Positions 22,529 through 32,218 are shown, counted from the stretch's first letter. The stretch: DNA of 64,000 nucleotides from Mesonia oceanica (GCF_902499555.1 NZ_CABVMM010000007.1:1-64000); one strand, 5' to 3'. Notes: generated by a model from the letters alone, not told the origin. Program-made: numbers and translations.

Positions 22529-24214
22529 ATGTGCGGAATTGTTTGCGCTTTCGATTTAAAGGAAGCTTCTGAAACGTTACGACCTCAGTTACTGGAAATG
22601 GCGAAATGTATTCGTCACCGTGGTCCAGATTGGAGCGGTGTGTACAGTAACGAGAAGGCCATTATGGCGCACGAGCGCTTGGCAATTGTAGATCCCACTT
22701 CGGGAAAACAACCTTTGTTGTCTGAAGATGGTAATTTGGTACTTGCTGCCAATGGTGAAATTTATAATCACTTAACTCTACGAAATCAGCTAAATGGTAA
22801 TTATAATTTTCAGACCAATTCTGACTGTGAAATTATACTCGCATTGTATAAAGAAAAAGGAGCGAAATTCTTAGATGAATTGAATGGTATTTTCGGCTTT
22901 GCACTTTACGATGTAGAAACAGATGAATACCTTATTGCACGTGACCATATGGGGATTATCCCATTATATATTGGTTGGGATGAAAACGGAACCTTCTATG
23001 TAGCTTCAGAATTAAAAGCTTTGGAAGGAAAATGCATGAAGATCGAATTGTTCCCTCCCGGGCATTATTTATCAAGTAAAGAAGAAGGTTTTCAACGTTG
23101 GTATCAGCGTGATTGGATGGAATACGAAAATGTAAAAGGCAATGAAACGAGTATCGAAGAATTGCAGGAAGCTTTGGAGAAAGCTGTTCACCGTCAATTA
23201 ATGAGTGACGTTCCTTATGGCGTGTTGTTGTCCGGAGGTTTAGACTCTTCCATTACTTCTGCCTTAGCAAAAAAGTATGCACAAAAGCGTATTGAAAGTC
23301 AAGATAAAGATGAAGCTTGGTGGCCACGTTTACACTCTTTTGCTATTGGGTTAGAAGGTTCGCCAGATTTAGCGGCAGCCAAAAAAGTAGCCGATCATTT
23401 AGATACGGTGCATCACGAAATAAAATTTACGATTCAAGAAGGCTTAGATGCGATTAAAGATGTGATTTATCATTTAGAAACTTATGATGTAACTACAGTA
23501 AGAGCTTCTACGCCTATGTATTTAATGGCGCGTCATATCAAGTCAATGGGAATTAAAATGGTACTTTCCGGAGAAGGATCTGATGAGATTTTTGGAGGTT
23601 ATCTGTACTTCCATAAGGCACCTAACGATAAAGAATTCCATGAAGAAACCGTTCGAAAGCTTGATAAATTGCATATGTATGATTGCTTACGCGCAAACAA
23701 ATCGCTTTGTGCTTGGGGAATTGAAGGGCGTGTACCATTTTTAGATAAAGAATTTATGGATGTGGCCATGAGGTTAAATCCGAAAGACAAAATGATCAAT
23801 GGTGAACGTATCGAAAAATGGGTCTTGCGTAAAGCTTTTGAAGACTATTTGCCGGAAAGCGTAGCTTGGCGACAAAAGGAGCAATTTTCTGATGGAGTTG
23901 GTTACAGTTGGATCGATACCTTAAAAGAAATGGTAAATGAAAAAGTGAGCGATGAGCAATTAGCTAATGCGCACTTTAAATTTCCCATTCAGCCACCGAG
24001 CAGTAAAGAAGAATATTATTACCGTTCTATTTTTGCAGAACATTTCCCTAGTGATGCTGCCGCATTATCGGTGCCTTCGGTTCCATCGATTGCTTGTAGT
24101 ACACCAACCGCTTTGGAGTGGGACGAGTCTTTTAAAAATATGAACGATCCATCCGGTAGGGCTGTGGCGAATATTCATAGTGATGCTTACAAAAAAGATC
24201 AGCCTGTAGGCTAA
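22529..24214 (+). CDS. asnB: Asparagine synthetase B (glutamine-hydrolysing)
   Basis: A 561-residue enzyme that makes asparagine from aspartate, glutamine and ATP. Cys2 after the initiator Met is the glutaminase nucleophile (MCGIVCAF), with RHRGPDWSG and NGEIYNH completing the amidotransferase site. The synthetase half has the PP-loop LSGGLDSS near 233-240 and SGEGSDEIFGGY near 349. The length fits the E. coli AsnB class. It is monocistronic and ends at the terminator at 24236-24270. Confidence 0.97.
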   Translation: MCGIVCAFDLKEASETLRPQLLEMAKCIRHRGPDWSGVYSNEKAIMAHERLAIVDPTSGKQPLLSEDGNLVLAANGEIYNHLTLRNQLNGNYNFQTNSDCEIILALYKEKGAKFLDELNGIFGFALYDVETDEYLIARDHMGIIPLYIGWDENGTFYVASELKALEGKCMKIELFPPGHYLSSKEEGFQRWYQRDWMEYENVKGNETSIEELQEALEKAVHRQLMSDVPYGVLLSGGLDSSITSALAKKYAQKRIESQDKDEAWWPRLHSFAIGLEGSPDLAAAKKVADHLDTVHHEIKFTIQEGLDAIKDVIYHLETYDVTTVRASTPMYLMARHIKSMGIKMVLSGEGSDEIFGGYLYFHKAPNDKEFHEETVRKLDKLHMYDCLRANKSLCAWGIEGRVPFLDKEFMDVAMRLNPKDKMINGERIEKWVLRKAFEDYLPESVAWRQKEQFSDGVGYSWIDTLKEMVNEKVSDEQLANAHFKFPIQPPSSKEEYYYRSIFAEHFPSDAAALSVPSVPSIACSTPTALEWDESFKNMNDPSGRAVANIHSDAYKKDQPVG

Positions 24215-24235
24215 GCTTCACAAATTTATAAAATG

Positions 24236-24270
24236 AAAAACCCTGAAAGTTTTAGCTTTCTGGGTTTTTT
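24236..24270 (+). terminator. Intrinsic terminator after asnB
   Basis: AAACCCTGAAAG pairs with CTTTCTGGGTTT around a small loop and is followed by T. It lies about 20 bases after the asnB stop. Confidence 0.9.
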
Positions 24271-24342
24271 ATACTATTTAAATAAAACAGCCAAACTTAT
24301 TTAGCTTTTAATGTTTCTTTTGTGGGTCATTTTTCAATCTAA

Positions 24343-25893
24343 CTACTCTTCGGAACTATAAAAATGCAAGTCACCAAAATCGAAACTAAAGTCGGTAACA
24401 GGAGCGATAGGTTTCATTTTAGCCTCTACTGCTTGTCCTTCTTCGTTTAAGGAAAACAATACAAATACATCGGCATCAAAACTGCGATTATCCCATTTGG
24501 CAACATAAGTGGTTAGATTGTACGGAAGTAATACTCCTTTTAATTGCGTAGAACGTTCACAGGTAATCCTAAGTTCATCGCCTTGTTCTTCAATCGTGAT
24601 ATCGCCAAACCAATCATCTTCGTAAGTTCCGGTAATTTGTGAAGCTTCCAGCGCAGTTTTTTTCTCCATTTCTTCAACTTGTTGGTAAACCGCTTTTTTA
24701 ATGCTATCGTTATAAGAAATCCATTTTTCATTTTTCTTACCGTATTTTTCTACCCAATTTCGATTTTCGTATCCTAAATAACTATCTTTAATCGTATTGG
24801 TAATCGAGCTAAATGCACTTCCCAACATTTGATTGGTAAGTACCACAATTCCTAATTCTAATTCGGGAATCATGGTGAATTGAGTAACTGTTCCCAATAA
24901 TCCTCCGGTATGGGTAACTTGTTTGTAACCGCCTTTTACATCACTCACAAACCAACCTAAGGAATAACCAGAAAAATGCGTGTTATAATCATTGTCTTTT
25001 CGCACAGGAAGTGGATTTTGTAATTGCCATAAATTGTACATTTGTTCTTTGCTTAATAAACGTTCTCCATCTTTGGTAACGGCATCATTCATTAAAAACT
25101 CAGCCCAGGTAAGCATATCAGAAACATTGCTCATAATTCCACCGGCAGGATTCGCAAGTTCGTTCCAATCGTGCGGAATTTGAATCACTTTGCCTTCGGT
25201 TCTGGTATGCGCATCAATAATATTCGATTTGTCGGTTAACCGCTTGTAAGAAGCTTTGCTGTCTTTCATTCCAACAGGTCTCATAATGCGTTGCTCCACA
25301 AATACTTCCCAAGTTAATCCACTAACACGGCGAATCACTTCCCCGGCGATGATAAACATGTTATTGTTGTATTTAAATGAACTGCGGTAAGCACTTTTCT
25401 TGTCTTGCTTGCTCATATTGGCAATCACATCGTCAACGGTAAAATCGCTTCCTTCAGGAAAAAACATCAAATCACCGGCACCAAGTCCTAAACCACTTCG
25501 GTGGGTGACTAAATCACGAATGGTGAATTCTTCAGTAACAAAAGCATCAGGCATTTGAAATTCAGGAATGTATTTTCGCACTTTATCGTCCCAATCCATT
25601 TTTCCTTCATCTACTAGCATCGCTAATGAAAAACAAGTAAAACCTTTACTGTTAGAAGCAATACCCACTAGGGTTTCTTTGGTCATCGGTTGGTTGTTTT
25701 TAAGAGAACGAACGCCATGACCTTCTGCATAAACAATTTCACCATCTTTAATGATCCCTACCGAAATACCGGGAACATCAAAAGTTTCTATAGAATTTTG
25801 AATGACTTTATCGAGTTTGCGATTTTTAATCTGTGCTGAAAGACTTATGGAAATAAGAATACCAAAAAGAAAAAGGAAGTTTGTTTTTTTCAT
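24343..25893 (-). CDS. Exported serine beta-lactamase-like hydrolase (class C fold) with DUF3471-like tail
   Basis: A 516-residue secreted serine hydrolase. A signal peptide (1-20, ending SLSAQ) precedes a beta-lactamase/DD-peptidase domain (about 25-375) with the SxxK motif in ASNSKGF near 81-84, the YxN motif in KYNNN near 166 and HTGG near 330 in place of KTG. The last 110 residues (ITGTYEDDWFGDITI onward) look like the DUF3471 beta-barrel tail. Such proteins include D-aminopeptidases, esterases and peptidoglycan enzymes. Antibiotic hydrolysis cannot be inferred. The gene is monocistronic. Confidence 0.88.
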   Translation of the reverse strand: MKKTNFLFLFGILISISLSAQIKNRKLDKVIQNSIETFDVPGISVGIIKDGEIVYAEGHGVRSLKNNQPMTKETLVGIASNSKGFTCFSLAMLVDEGKMDWDDKVRKYIPEFQMPDAFVTEEFTIRDLVTHRSGLGLGAGDLMFFPEGSDFTVDDVIANMSKQDKKSAYRSSFKYNNNMFIIAGEVIRRVSGLTWEVFVEQRIMRPVGMKDSKASYKRLTDKSNIIDAHTRTEGKVIQIPHDWNELANPAGGIMSNVSDMLTWAEFLMNDAVTKDGERLLSKEQMYNLWQLQNPLPVRKDNDYNTHFSGYSLGWFVSDVKGGYKQVTHTGGLLGTVTQFTMIPELELGIVVLTNQMLGSAFSSITNTIKDSYLGYENRNWVEKYGKKNEKWISYNDSIKKAVYQQVEEMEKKTALEASQITGTYEDDWFGDITIEEQGDELRITCERSTQLKGVLLPYNLTTYVAKWDNRSFDADVFVLFSLNEEGQAVEAKMKPIAPVTDFSFDFGDLHFYSSEE

Positions 25894-25946
25894 GAAAGTG
25901 TAAATTGAATAATTTGTTTTAAAAGCTATTTAAAATAAAATAAATA

Positions 25947-26039
25947 CGTCAACCTGAACTGTCCCTCTAGCGGAGTCGAAGTGTTGTTTAAGGTTCTTAT
26001 CGTAAAAGGATGTGATTCTGAAATAAATTCAGAATGACG
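25947..26039. repeat. Dispersed intergenic repeat, copy 1
   Basis: A 93-base element bounded by CGTCA (25947-25951) and TGACG (26035-26039). Its right end, 26 bases at 26014-26039, is identical to 40154-40179 and contains the hairpin ATTCTGAA/TTCAGAAT. The left end CAACCTGAAC also recurs in altered form in copy 2. It is non-coding. From memory, similar CAACCTGAAC...AGAATGACG elements are common in flavobacterial intergenic regions. Confidence 0.75.
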
Positions 26040-26059
26040 CTTTTTTTATCTTGAAATTA

Positions 26060-26067
26060 TATTTTTG
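26060..26067 (+). promoter_or_regulatory. -7 promoter box directly before the alpha/beta hydrolase start
   Basis: TATTTTTG matches TAnnTTTG and ends only 4 bases before the ATG at 26072, so transcription would start at about the start codon (leaderless mRNA). No -33 TTG is seen at the usual distance. Confidence 0.4.
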
Positions 26068-26071
26068 CGTT

Positions 26072-26848
26072 ATGCAAGAATATATCTCCTACAAAAATAT
26101 ACAAATTGCTTTTACTGTTGAAGGTAAAGGTAAAACAATCGTTTTATTACACGGATTTTTAGAAAGTTCTTCCATTTGGAAAAATATAGTTTCGGCTTTT
26201 AAAGAAACCCATCAAGTTATTACGATCGATCTACTTGGACATGGAAAAACCGATAAGTTGGGGTATATCCATTCCATGGAAACCATGGCAGAAACGGTAA
26301 ATGCAGTTTTAGCTGAAATGAAAGTTGAAAAGGCTTCGTTTATTGGCCATTCTATGGGAGGCTATGTGGTGTTGGCCTTTGCTGAAAAATTTCCGCAGAA
26401 AATAGAAAAATTAATTTTATTGAATTCGACTACGGTAGCCGATTCTGAAGAGCGAAAAGAAAATCGGGATCGCGCCAAACGTTTGGTAAAGCAAAATAAA
26501 CAAGCCTTTATAAGTATGGCTATTAAAAACCTGTTTACCGATGCTAACCGCAATAAATTAAGAAATGAAATTCATGTTTTGGTAGAAGAAGCCATTCAGC
26601 TTCCGGAAGAGAACATCATCGCTTCTGTGGAAGGTTTAAAAAACCGAAAAGACAGAACAGCTATTCTTCAACAATATTCAGGCAAAAAAGTAATTATTGC
26701 AGGTAAAAACGATCCGGTGGTGCCTTTTACAGAGATTCAAGCTATCGCAGAAAAAACAAATTCAACCTTTATTTGTTTTGAAGGCGGACATATGAGTTAT
26801 CTAGAAAACCAAGAGGAATTGACAGAAGAATTGAAAAAGATTCTTTAA
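26072..26848 (+). CDS. Alpha/beta-fold hydrolase
   Basis: A 258-residue cytoplasmic hydrolase from the ATG at 26072 (the frame continues to a TTG at 26051, but the added residues overlap the promoter box). The oxyanion motif is LLHGFLESS near 25-33, the nucleophile elbow GHSMGG near 91-96, the acid in KNDPVVP near 210 and the catalytic His in GGHMSYLE near 238. It belongs to the esterase / MenH-like group; the substrate is unknown. It ends at a bidirectional terminator shared with aspartate kinase. Confidence 0.87.
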   Translation: MQEYISYKNIQIAFTVEGKGKTIVLLHGFLESSSIWKNIVSAFKETHQVITIDLLGHGKTDKLGYIHSMETMAETVNAVLAEMKVEKASFIGHSMGGYVVLAFAEKFPQKIEKLILLNSTTVADSEERKENRDRAKRLVKQNKQAFISMAIKNLFTDANRNKLRNEIHVLVEEAIQLPEENIIASVEGLKNRKDRTAILQQYSGKKVIIAGKNDPVVPFTEIQAIAEKTNSTFICFEGGHMSYLENQEELTEELKKIL

Positions 26849-26852
26849 ATAA

Positions 26853-26878
26853 AAAAGACTGCCCTAAGACAGTCTTTT
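26853..26878. terminator. Bidirectional terminator between convergent genes
   Basis: AAAAGACTG pairs with CAGTCTTTT around an 8-base loop, with A and T tracts on either side. It serves the alpha/beta hydrolase on the plus strand and lysC on the minus strand. Confidence 0.9.
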
Positions 26879-26902
26879 CAGCAAGCATTTACTTCAAATA
26901 AA

Positions 26903-28225
26903 TTAAGCAATAGTTGGTGTTAGCTTAAAGACGTAATCATTAAGCATTTTTAGGGTTTGGGGTTTATCTTCGGTGCTTACAAGTAAAGAAATATTATTAT
27001 TGCTACCGCCATAAGCAATCATTCTTACATTTACATCTTGTAAAATTTGAAATAATTGCGGGGTGGTTTCGTGATGAATAATATGATTACCCACTAAGCA
27101 AACGATACTTTTATTTTCTTCCACTTCTACTTGGGCAAATTTTAGTAATTCTGAAGTGATTTCATTCAAGTAGGTTTTATCATCGATAGTTAAGGAAACG
27201 GCAATTTCTGAAGTGGTAATCATATCGATGGCTGTTTCGTATTTTTCAAAAATCTCAAATACTTTTTTTAGAAATCCATGCGCCAACAGCATTCGCTCAG
27301 ATTTAATTTTAATAGCGGTAATTTCATCTTTAGCAGCAATAGCTTTGATGCCTTCACCTATGATTTGATTAGAAATTAAAGTTCCTTCAGCTTCCGGTAA
27401 ATTAGTGTTTTTTAAACGTACGGGTATAGCTAGGTTTCTAACCGGTAATATGGTTTGTGGGTGAAGTATTTTAGCTCCGAAATAAGCTAGTTCAGCAGCT
27501 TCGTCAAACGAAAGTTGTGCAATAGATTTGGTGTTGTGCACGATTCGGGGGTCGTTATTATGAAATCCATCGATATCTGTCCAAATCTGTACTTCCTCCG
27601 CCCTGATTGCCGCGCCGATAATGCTTGCCGTATAATCACTGCCACCGCGTTTAAGGTTGCTTATGTTTCCTTCGTTACTTAAGCAAATAAAACCTTGGGT
27701 AATGTAAATTTGTTGATTGGGATTTTCTTTTAAAATTCGGTTAAGGTTCTGTTGAATATAGAAGTAATCAGGTTCTTTTTCTTTATCTATTCGCATAAAA
27801 TCCAGTGCAGGAATCAATGAAGAAGCCACTCCTTGTTCTTGCAAAAAGTGATTCACCAAATAGGTTGAAAAAAGTTCTCCTTGAGCAACAATTTCATTGT
27901 AATTACTAATTTGCTGTTCTACAAAATACTGAAGTTGTTGAGAAAGGGAATAAATATACTTTTTGATGGTTTCGGTTCTCTCTTCACCTTTGATTAAACC
28001 GGAAACCGCCGCTAAATATTTTTGTTCTAATTGGTAAATGAGAGCTCTACTTTCTTCAACTTGATTGGTTTTTATATGCTGAGAAAGTTCTACTAACTTG
28101 TTGGTGCTACCACTCATTGCAGATAGAACCACAATCTTGGGCTCCCCATCGTTAATAATTTCTTTTACATTTTGAATATTGGCAATGCTTCCTACTGAAG
28201 TTCCTCCAAATTTTAAAACTTTCAT
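26903..28225 (-). CDS. lysC: Aspartate kinase (monofunctional)
   Basis: A 440-residue kinase that phosphorylates aspartate, the first step to lysine, threonine, methionine and diaminopimelate. The N-terminal KFGGTSVG is at residues 4-11, with GGSDYTASIIGAA near 195 and TDIDGFHNNDPR near 216. Two ACT-type regulatory domains follow (about 300-440). Unlike ThrA/MetL there is no homoserine dehydrogenase. It is divergent from a protein that also ends in an ACT-like domain, with a perfect palindrome between them. Confidence 0.95.
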   Translation of the reverse strand: MKVLKFGGTSVGSIANIQNVKEIINDGEPKIVVLSAMSGSTNKLVELSQHIKTNQVEESRALIYQLEQKYLAAVSGLIKGEERTETIKKYIYSLSQQLQYFVEQQISNYNEIVAQGELFSTYLVNHFLQEQGVASSLIPALDFMRIDKEKEPDYFYIQQNLNRILKENPNQQIYITQGFICLSNEGNISNLKRGGSDYTASIIGAAIRAEEVQIWTDIDGFHNNDPRIVHNTKSIAQLSFDEAAELAYFGAKILHPQTILPVRNLAIPVRLKNTNLPEAEGTLISNQIIGEGIKAIAAKDEITAIKIKSERMLLAHGFLKKVFEIFEKYETAIDMITTSEIAVSLTIDDKTYLNEITSELLKFAQVEVEENKSIVCLVGNHIIHHETTPQLFQILQDVNVRMIAYGGSNNNISLLVSTEDKPQTLKMLNDYVFKLTPTIA

Positions 28226-28280
28226 TTTTAGTTTAATTTTTACCGAATGTAATTGAGTGGGAATGGTTTACCTTAAAAAT

Positions 28281-28304
28281 GTGTAAATTTTACTAAATTT
28301 ACAC
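28281..28304. promoter_or_regulatory. Perfect palindrome between lysC and the HTH-ACT gene (candidate operator)
   Basis: GTGTAAATTT and AAATTTACAC are perfect inverted arms of 10 bases around a 4-base centre. The site lies in the 101-base gap between two divergent starts, 22 bases before the ATG at 28327, as expected of a dimeric repressor or activator site. Confidence 0.55.
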
Positions 28305-28326
28305 AAGAAGTTAAATAATTAACAAA

Positions 28327-28983
28327 ATGAAAACCGTAGCTCAGAGTGTAGAACAGATTTTAAAAACGCAACCTTTTTTAGAAGATGCTTTACAGCGAAA
28401 TATTATCAATTTTAGCGCATTGGCTGAAGAATTACAAGATGAAATTTCAGTAATTTTAAAAAAACCGGTAAAGACAGGTGCCATTATGATGGCTTTACGA
28501 AGGTATAAAGTTCCGGTAGGGGTGAGTAACAATATAAAAGTAAAAAAAGCTTTTCAAAGATTGGGAGATATTACGGTACGCTCCAATATTTCTGCTTTTA
28601 CCTTTAAAAATACCAGTACCTTGGTGACTTGCCACGGGAAACTACTGACTTATGTTTCTGATAATACCCATTTGTTTTATGCCTTTACCCGCGGAATTTT
28701 AGAAAGTAATATTATGATTTCCGGATCGGAGACTGCTAAAGTGAATTCTTTTTTTAAAGAAGAGAATTTGATTATTCAAAGAGAAGGTTTAGCTGCGGTG
28801 AGTGTACAATTACCACAGGATAATGTAAAAGTAGCCGGTTTGTACTATCAGCTTTTTAAACACCTGGCTTGGCAAAATATTGCTTTGTATGAAGTGGTTT
28901 CTACCACGAACGAGTTTACGGTTTTAGTAGAAGAAGATTTAGTAGAACAGGCCTTTGCAGCAATTAAGAATTTGAAGAAATAA
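28327..28983 (+). CDS. Putative HTH and ACT-domain regulator next to aspartate kinase
   Basis: A 218-residue protein without a signal peptide. Residues 1-60 are helical (FLEDALQRNIINFSALAEELQDEI, then GAIMMALRRYKV) and resemble a winged-helix or HTH unit. Residues about 75-145 form a mixed domain, and residues 155-218 (GLAAVSVQLPQDNV onward, with VVSTTNEFTVLVEEDLVEQAF) closely resemble the ACT module of aspartate kinases. I do not know a characterised homologue. The divergent lysC and the palindrome between them suggest an amino-acid-sensing regulator of the aspartate pathway, but this is inference. Confidence 0.6.
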   Translation: MKTVAQSVEQILKTQPFLEDALQRNIINFSALAEELQDEISVILKKPVKTGAIMMALRRYKVPVGVSNNIKVKKAFQRLGDITVRSNISAFTFKNTSTLVTCHGKLLTYVSDNTHLFYAFTRGILESNIMISGSETAKVNSFFKEENLIIQREGLAAVSVQLPQDNVKVAGLYYQLFKHLAWQNIALYEVVSTTNEFTVLVEEDLVEQAFAAIKNLKK

Positions 28984-29033
28984 AAAATCCCACTTTACAG
29001 CAGGACTTTATTTATAAATAATACTCTTAAATT

Positions 29034-30092
29034 CTATTCTTCATCTTTTGCATCATCAAAAGAATTCCATCCACGAGATTGTATAGGTAATTTTTGGTTA
29101 GCTCGGGTGATGAGGTGCATTCCTTCTTTTTCTTCCGTCATATGACCGATGACCGTTAAATGAGGATTGCCTTTTATTTTGTCGTAATCTTTTTGATCGA
29201 TCGTGAATAAAAGTTCATAATCTTCTCCGCCACTTAAAGCCACCATCGTACTATCGATATTAAACTCTTCACAAACAGAAATTACTGTCGGATCTAGCGG
29301 TATTTTCTCTTCAAAAATATTGGCACCCACTTTTGAATTCTTACAAAGATGAATCACTTCCGAAGAAAGTCCATCGCTAATGTCGATCATCGAAGTTGGT
29401 TGTACTTCTAAAGCGTTAAATAATTCAGGAATATCTTTTCGAGCTTCCGGTTTTAGTTGTCGTTCAACAATATAAGTGTAAGCGTCTAAATCGGGTTGTG
29501 CGTTTGGGTTGGCTTTAAACACTTGCTTCTCGCGTTCTAAAACCTGTAATCCCATATACGCTGCTCCTAAATCACCCGAAACCACTAATAAATCATTTGG
29601 TTTTGCTCCGCTTCTCGTAGTGATTTTTTCTGGTGTAGCTTTTCCCAGTGCGGTAATACTAATCATTAATCCGGAAGTAGAAGAAGTTGTGTCACCGCCC
29701 ACTACATCTACTTTGTAAATTTCAGCGGCTAATTGAATTCCGGCATATAATTCTTCCAAAGCTTCAACAGGAAATCTATTGGAAGCCGCAATAGAAACTG
29801 TAATTTGAGTAGCTTCAGCATTCATCGCATACACATCAGAAAGGTTCACCATCACAGCTTTGTAGCCTAAATGCTTTAAAGGCATAAATGATAAATCAAA
29901 ATGCACGCCTTCTACCAAAAGGTCGGTAGTGACTACAGTTTGGTCTCCTTCAAAATTTAGAACTGCGGCATCGTCGCCAATTCCTATTTTAGTGGATGGT
30001 TGATTGATGGTTAAGTAGCGAGTGAGGTGATCTATTAATCCAAATTCACCTAATTCAGATAAGTCAGTTTTACTTTCTTTATTATCAAACAT
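29034..30092 (-). CDS. thiL: Thiamine-monophosphate kinase ThiL
   Basis: A 352-residue kinase that makes TPP from thiamine monophosphate and ATP. The Mg/ATP site GIGDDAAVL is near residues 37-45, with TTDLLVEGVHFDL near 55, VNLSDVYAMNA near 83, VVGGDTTSS near 125 and SGGEDYELLFT near 277, as in the AIR-synthase-like fold. Its product is the ligand of the riboswitch at 5624-5693. No riboswitch precedes thiL itself. A TAGCTTTG box at 30114-30121 is its probable -7 element. Confidence 0.95.
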   Translation of the reverse strand: MFDNKESKTDLSELGEFGLIDHLTRYLTINQPSTKIGIGDDAAVLNFEGDQTVVTTDLLVEGVHFDLSFMPLKHLGYKAVMVNLSDVYAMNAEATQITVSIAASNRFPVEALEELYAGIQLAAEIYKVDVVGGDTTSSTSGLMISITALGKATPEKITTRSGAKPNDLLVVSGDLGAAYMGLQVLEREKQVFKANPNAQPDLDAYTYIVERQLKPEARKDIPELFNALEVQPTSMIDISDGLSSEVIHLCKNSKVGANIFEEKIPLDPTVISVCEEFNIDSTMVALSGGEDYELLFTIDQKDYDKIKGNPHLTVIGHMTEEKEGMHLITRANQKLPIQSRGWNSFDDAKDEE

Positions 30093-30113
30093 AGTCTTTC
30101 AGCTTTCAAATTG

Positions 30114-30121
30114 CAAAGCTA
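30114..30121 (-). promoter_or_regulatory. -7 promoter box for thiL
   Basis: On the minus strand TAGCTTTG matches TAnnTTTG and ends 21 bases before the thiL ATG. No -33 TTG is evident. Confidence 0.45.
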
Positions 30122-30345
30122 CGTTATTTTATGTGGAAATATGAACTTTTAAGTAGTTAGGAAGTTTTCAGAAATCGAATTTTAAAGAATTATTAATAGT
30201 AGATATTCGTCAGTTTTATGGATGATTTTCGACAAATGTACTGGATGAATGCCGATCTGTTTTGGATAATCTATCTATAACATTTCGTGATAATTTTATA
30301 AATTAGAATAATCTTTACTTATATGGTATTCACAAGACTAAATGG

Positions 30346-30353
30346 TATATTTG
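30346..30353 (+). promoter_or_regulatory. -7 promoter box of the suf operon
   Basis: TATATTTG matches TAnnTTTG and ends 19 bases before the sufA start. The rest of the 280-base intergenic region shows no clear -33 motif or recognisable IscR-type site. Confidence 0.5.
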
Positions 30354-30372
30354 CAAAATAAGAAAAAACGTT

Positions 30373-30702
30373 ATGATAAAAGTAAGTGACGATGCAAGAA
30401 AGAAACTAGCTCAGTTAATGACTGAAGAAGGTTTTGATGCGGTGCAAGATTATGTGCGTGTGGGAGTTAAGAGCGGAGGTTGTTCCGGTCTTTCTTACGA
30501 TTTAAAATTTGATAAAGAACAAGTTGAAGAAGATAAACTTTTTGAAGATAACCAAATAAAAATATTGGTAGATAAACGCAGCTTTTTATACTTGGTGGGA
30601 ACCATATTGGAATATTCCGGAGGTTTAAATGGAAAAGGATTTGTGTTTAACAATCCAAATGCGCAAAGAACATGTGGCTGCGGAGAAAGTTTTTCGCTTT
30701 AA
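30373..30702 (+). CDS. sufA: Iron-sulfur cluster assembly protein SufA (A-type carrier)
   Basis: A 109-residue HesB/IscA-family carrier. The three cluster-binding cysteines are C37 in GGCSGL and C101 and C103 in the C-terminal CGCGES. It receives [2Fe-2S]/[4Fe-4S] clusters from the SufBCD scaffold and passes them to apoproteins. It is the first gene of the suf operon, 60 bases before sufB. Confidence 0.93.
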   Translation: MIKVSDDARKKLAQLMTEEGFDAVQDYVRVGVKSGGCSGLSYDLKFDKEQVEEDKLFEDNQIKILVDKRSFLYLVGTILEYSGGLNGKGFVFNNPNAQRTCGCGESFSL

Positions 30703-30762
30703 AAAATGAAAGCATAAATTCAAACAATTTTGAATTTTAACTATTGAATTGAAAAAGAAATT

Positions 30763-32208
30763 ATGGCATATACTGAAGATGATTTAAAGAAAGAGCTCGA
30801 AACCAAAGAGTATGAGTATGGATTTTATACCGATATAGAATCTGATACCTTTCCCGTTGGTTTGAATGAAGATATCGTGAGGGCAATTTCTAAGAAGAAA
30901 AATGAGCCTGAGTGGATGACCGAATGGCGTTTGGAAGCTTTTCGGGTGTGGAAAGAAATGGAAGAACCTGATTGGGCCAATGTAAATTATCCAAAACCAG
31001 ATTTTCAAAATATATCTTATTATTCGGCACCTAATAAAAAACCGAAATACGATAGTTTAGATGAGGTTGATCCCGAGTTGTTAGATACGTTTAAAAAACT
31101 TGGAATTTCTTTAGATGAACAGAAAAAGCTTGCCGGTGTTGCCGTAGATGTCGTAATGGATTCTGTTTCGGTAACCACCACTTTTAAAAAGACATTGGCT
31201 GAAAAAGGAATTATCTTTTGTTCCATTTCAGAAGCAATTCAAGAACATCCTGAATTAGTTAAAAAATATTTAGGGACCGTGGTTCCGAAAACCGATAACT
31301 TCTATGCCGCTTTAAATTCAGCAGTATTTAGTGACGGTTCTTTTTGTTACATTCCAAAAGGCGTAAGATGCCCAATGGAACTTTCTACTTATTTCAGAAT
31401 TAATCAAGCAGGAACTGGTCAGTTTGAAAGAACTTTGGTGGTAGCCGATAAAGAAAGCTATGTAAGTTATTTAGAAGGTTGTACCGCTCCTACGCGTGAT
31501 GAAAATCAATTGCACGCAGCGGTAGTAGAGCTCATCGCCTTAGATGACGCAGAAATTAAATACAGCACTGTGCAGAACTGGTTTCCTGGAACTAAAGAAG
31601 GAAAAGGAGGAGTTTTCAATTTCGTGACCAAGCGAGGTTTATGCGAAGACAATGCAAAAATTAGTTGGACGCAGGTAGAAACAGGATCAGCTGTTACTTG
31701 GAAATATCCAAGCTGTGTGTTAAAAGGGAATAATTCCATCGGAGAATTTTACTCTATTGCAGTTACCAACAACTATCAGCAGGCAGATACCGGTACTAAA
31801 ATGATTCACTTAGGGAAAAACACTAGGAGTACAATTATTTCCAAAGGTATTTCTGCCGGAAAATCACAAAACTCTTACCGCGGATTAGTTCAGATTAATA
31901 AACGAGCAGAGAACGCTAGAAACTTCTCACAATGTGATTCTTTATTAATGGGTAATAAATGTGGAGCACATACTTTCCCTTACATTGAAGTTAAAAACCA
32001 AAGCGCACAAGTAGAGCACGAGGCGACCACCAGTAAAATTGGAGAAGATCAAATTTTTTACTGTAACCAACGTGGGATAGATACCGAAAGGGCAATTGCT
32101 TTAATCGTTAATGGGTTTAGTAAAGAAGTATTAAATAAACTACCAATGGAGTTTGCCGTAGAAGCGCAAAAACTATTAGAAATATCATTAGAAGGTTCAG
32201 TAGGATAA
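30763..32208 (+). CDS. sufB: Fe-S cluster assembly scaffold SufB
   Basis: A 481-residue scaffold that builds new clusters in the SufBC2D complex. Its length and blocks such as [28 protein letters not shown] and CNQRGID are classic SufB. The cysteine in SQCDSLLMG near residue 390 corresponds to the main acceptor region. It lacks the extended insertions seen in intein-bearing SufB proteins. It follows sufA and precedes a small lipoprotein gene by 10 bases. Confidence 0.97.
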   Translation: MAYTEDDLKKELETKEYEYGFYTDIESDTFPVGLNEDIVRAISKKKNEPEWMTEWRLEAFRVWKEMEEPDWANVNYPKPDFQNISYYSAPNKKPKYDSLDEVDPELLDTFKKLGISLDEQKKLAGVAVDVVMDSVSVTTTFKKTLAEKGIIFCSISEAIQEHPELVKKYLGTVVPKTDNFYAALNSAVFSDGSFCYIPKGVRCPMELSTYFRINQAGTGQFERTLVVADKESYVSYLEGCTAPTRDENQLHAAVVELIALDDAEIKYSTVQNWFPGTKEGKGGVFNFVTKRGLCEDNAKISWTQVETGSAVTWKYPSCVLKGNNSIGEFYSIAVTNNYQQADTGTKMIHLGKNTRSTIISKGISAGKSQNSYRGLVQINKRAENARNFSQCDSLLMGNKCGAHTFPYIEVKNQSAQVEHEATTSKIGEDQIFYCNQRGIDTERAIALIVNGFSKEVLNKLPMEFAVEAQKLLEISLEGSVG

Positions 32209-32218
32209 AATTTAAAAA

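Noticed and set aside
28984..29033. Possible terminator between the HTH-ACT gene and thiL.
   Set aside because: I could not build a stem longer than four or five pairs next to a T run on either strand.
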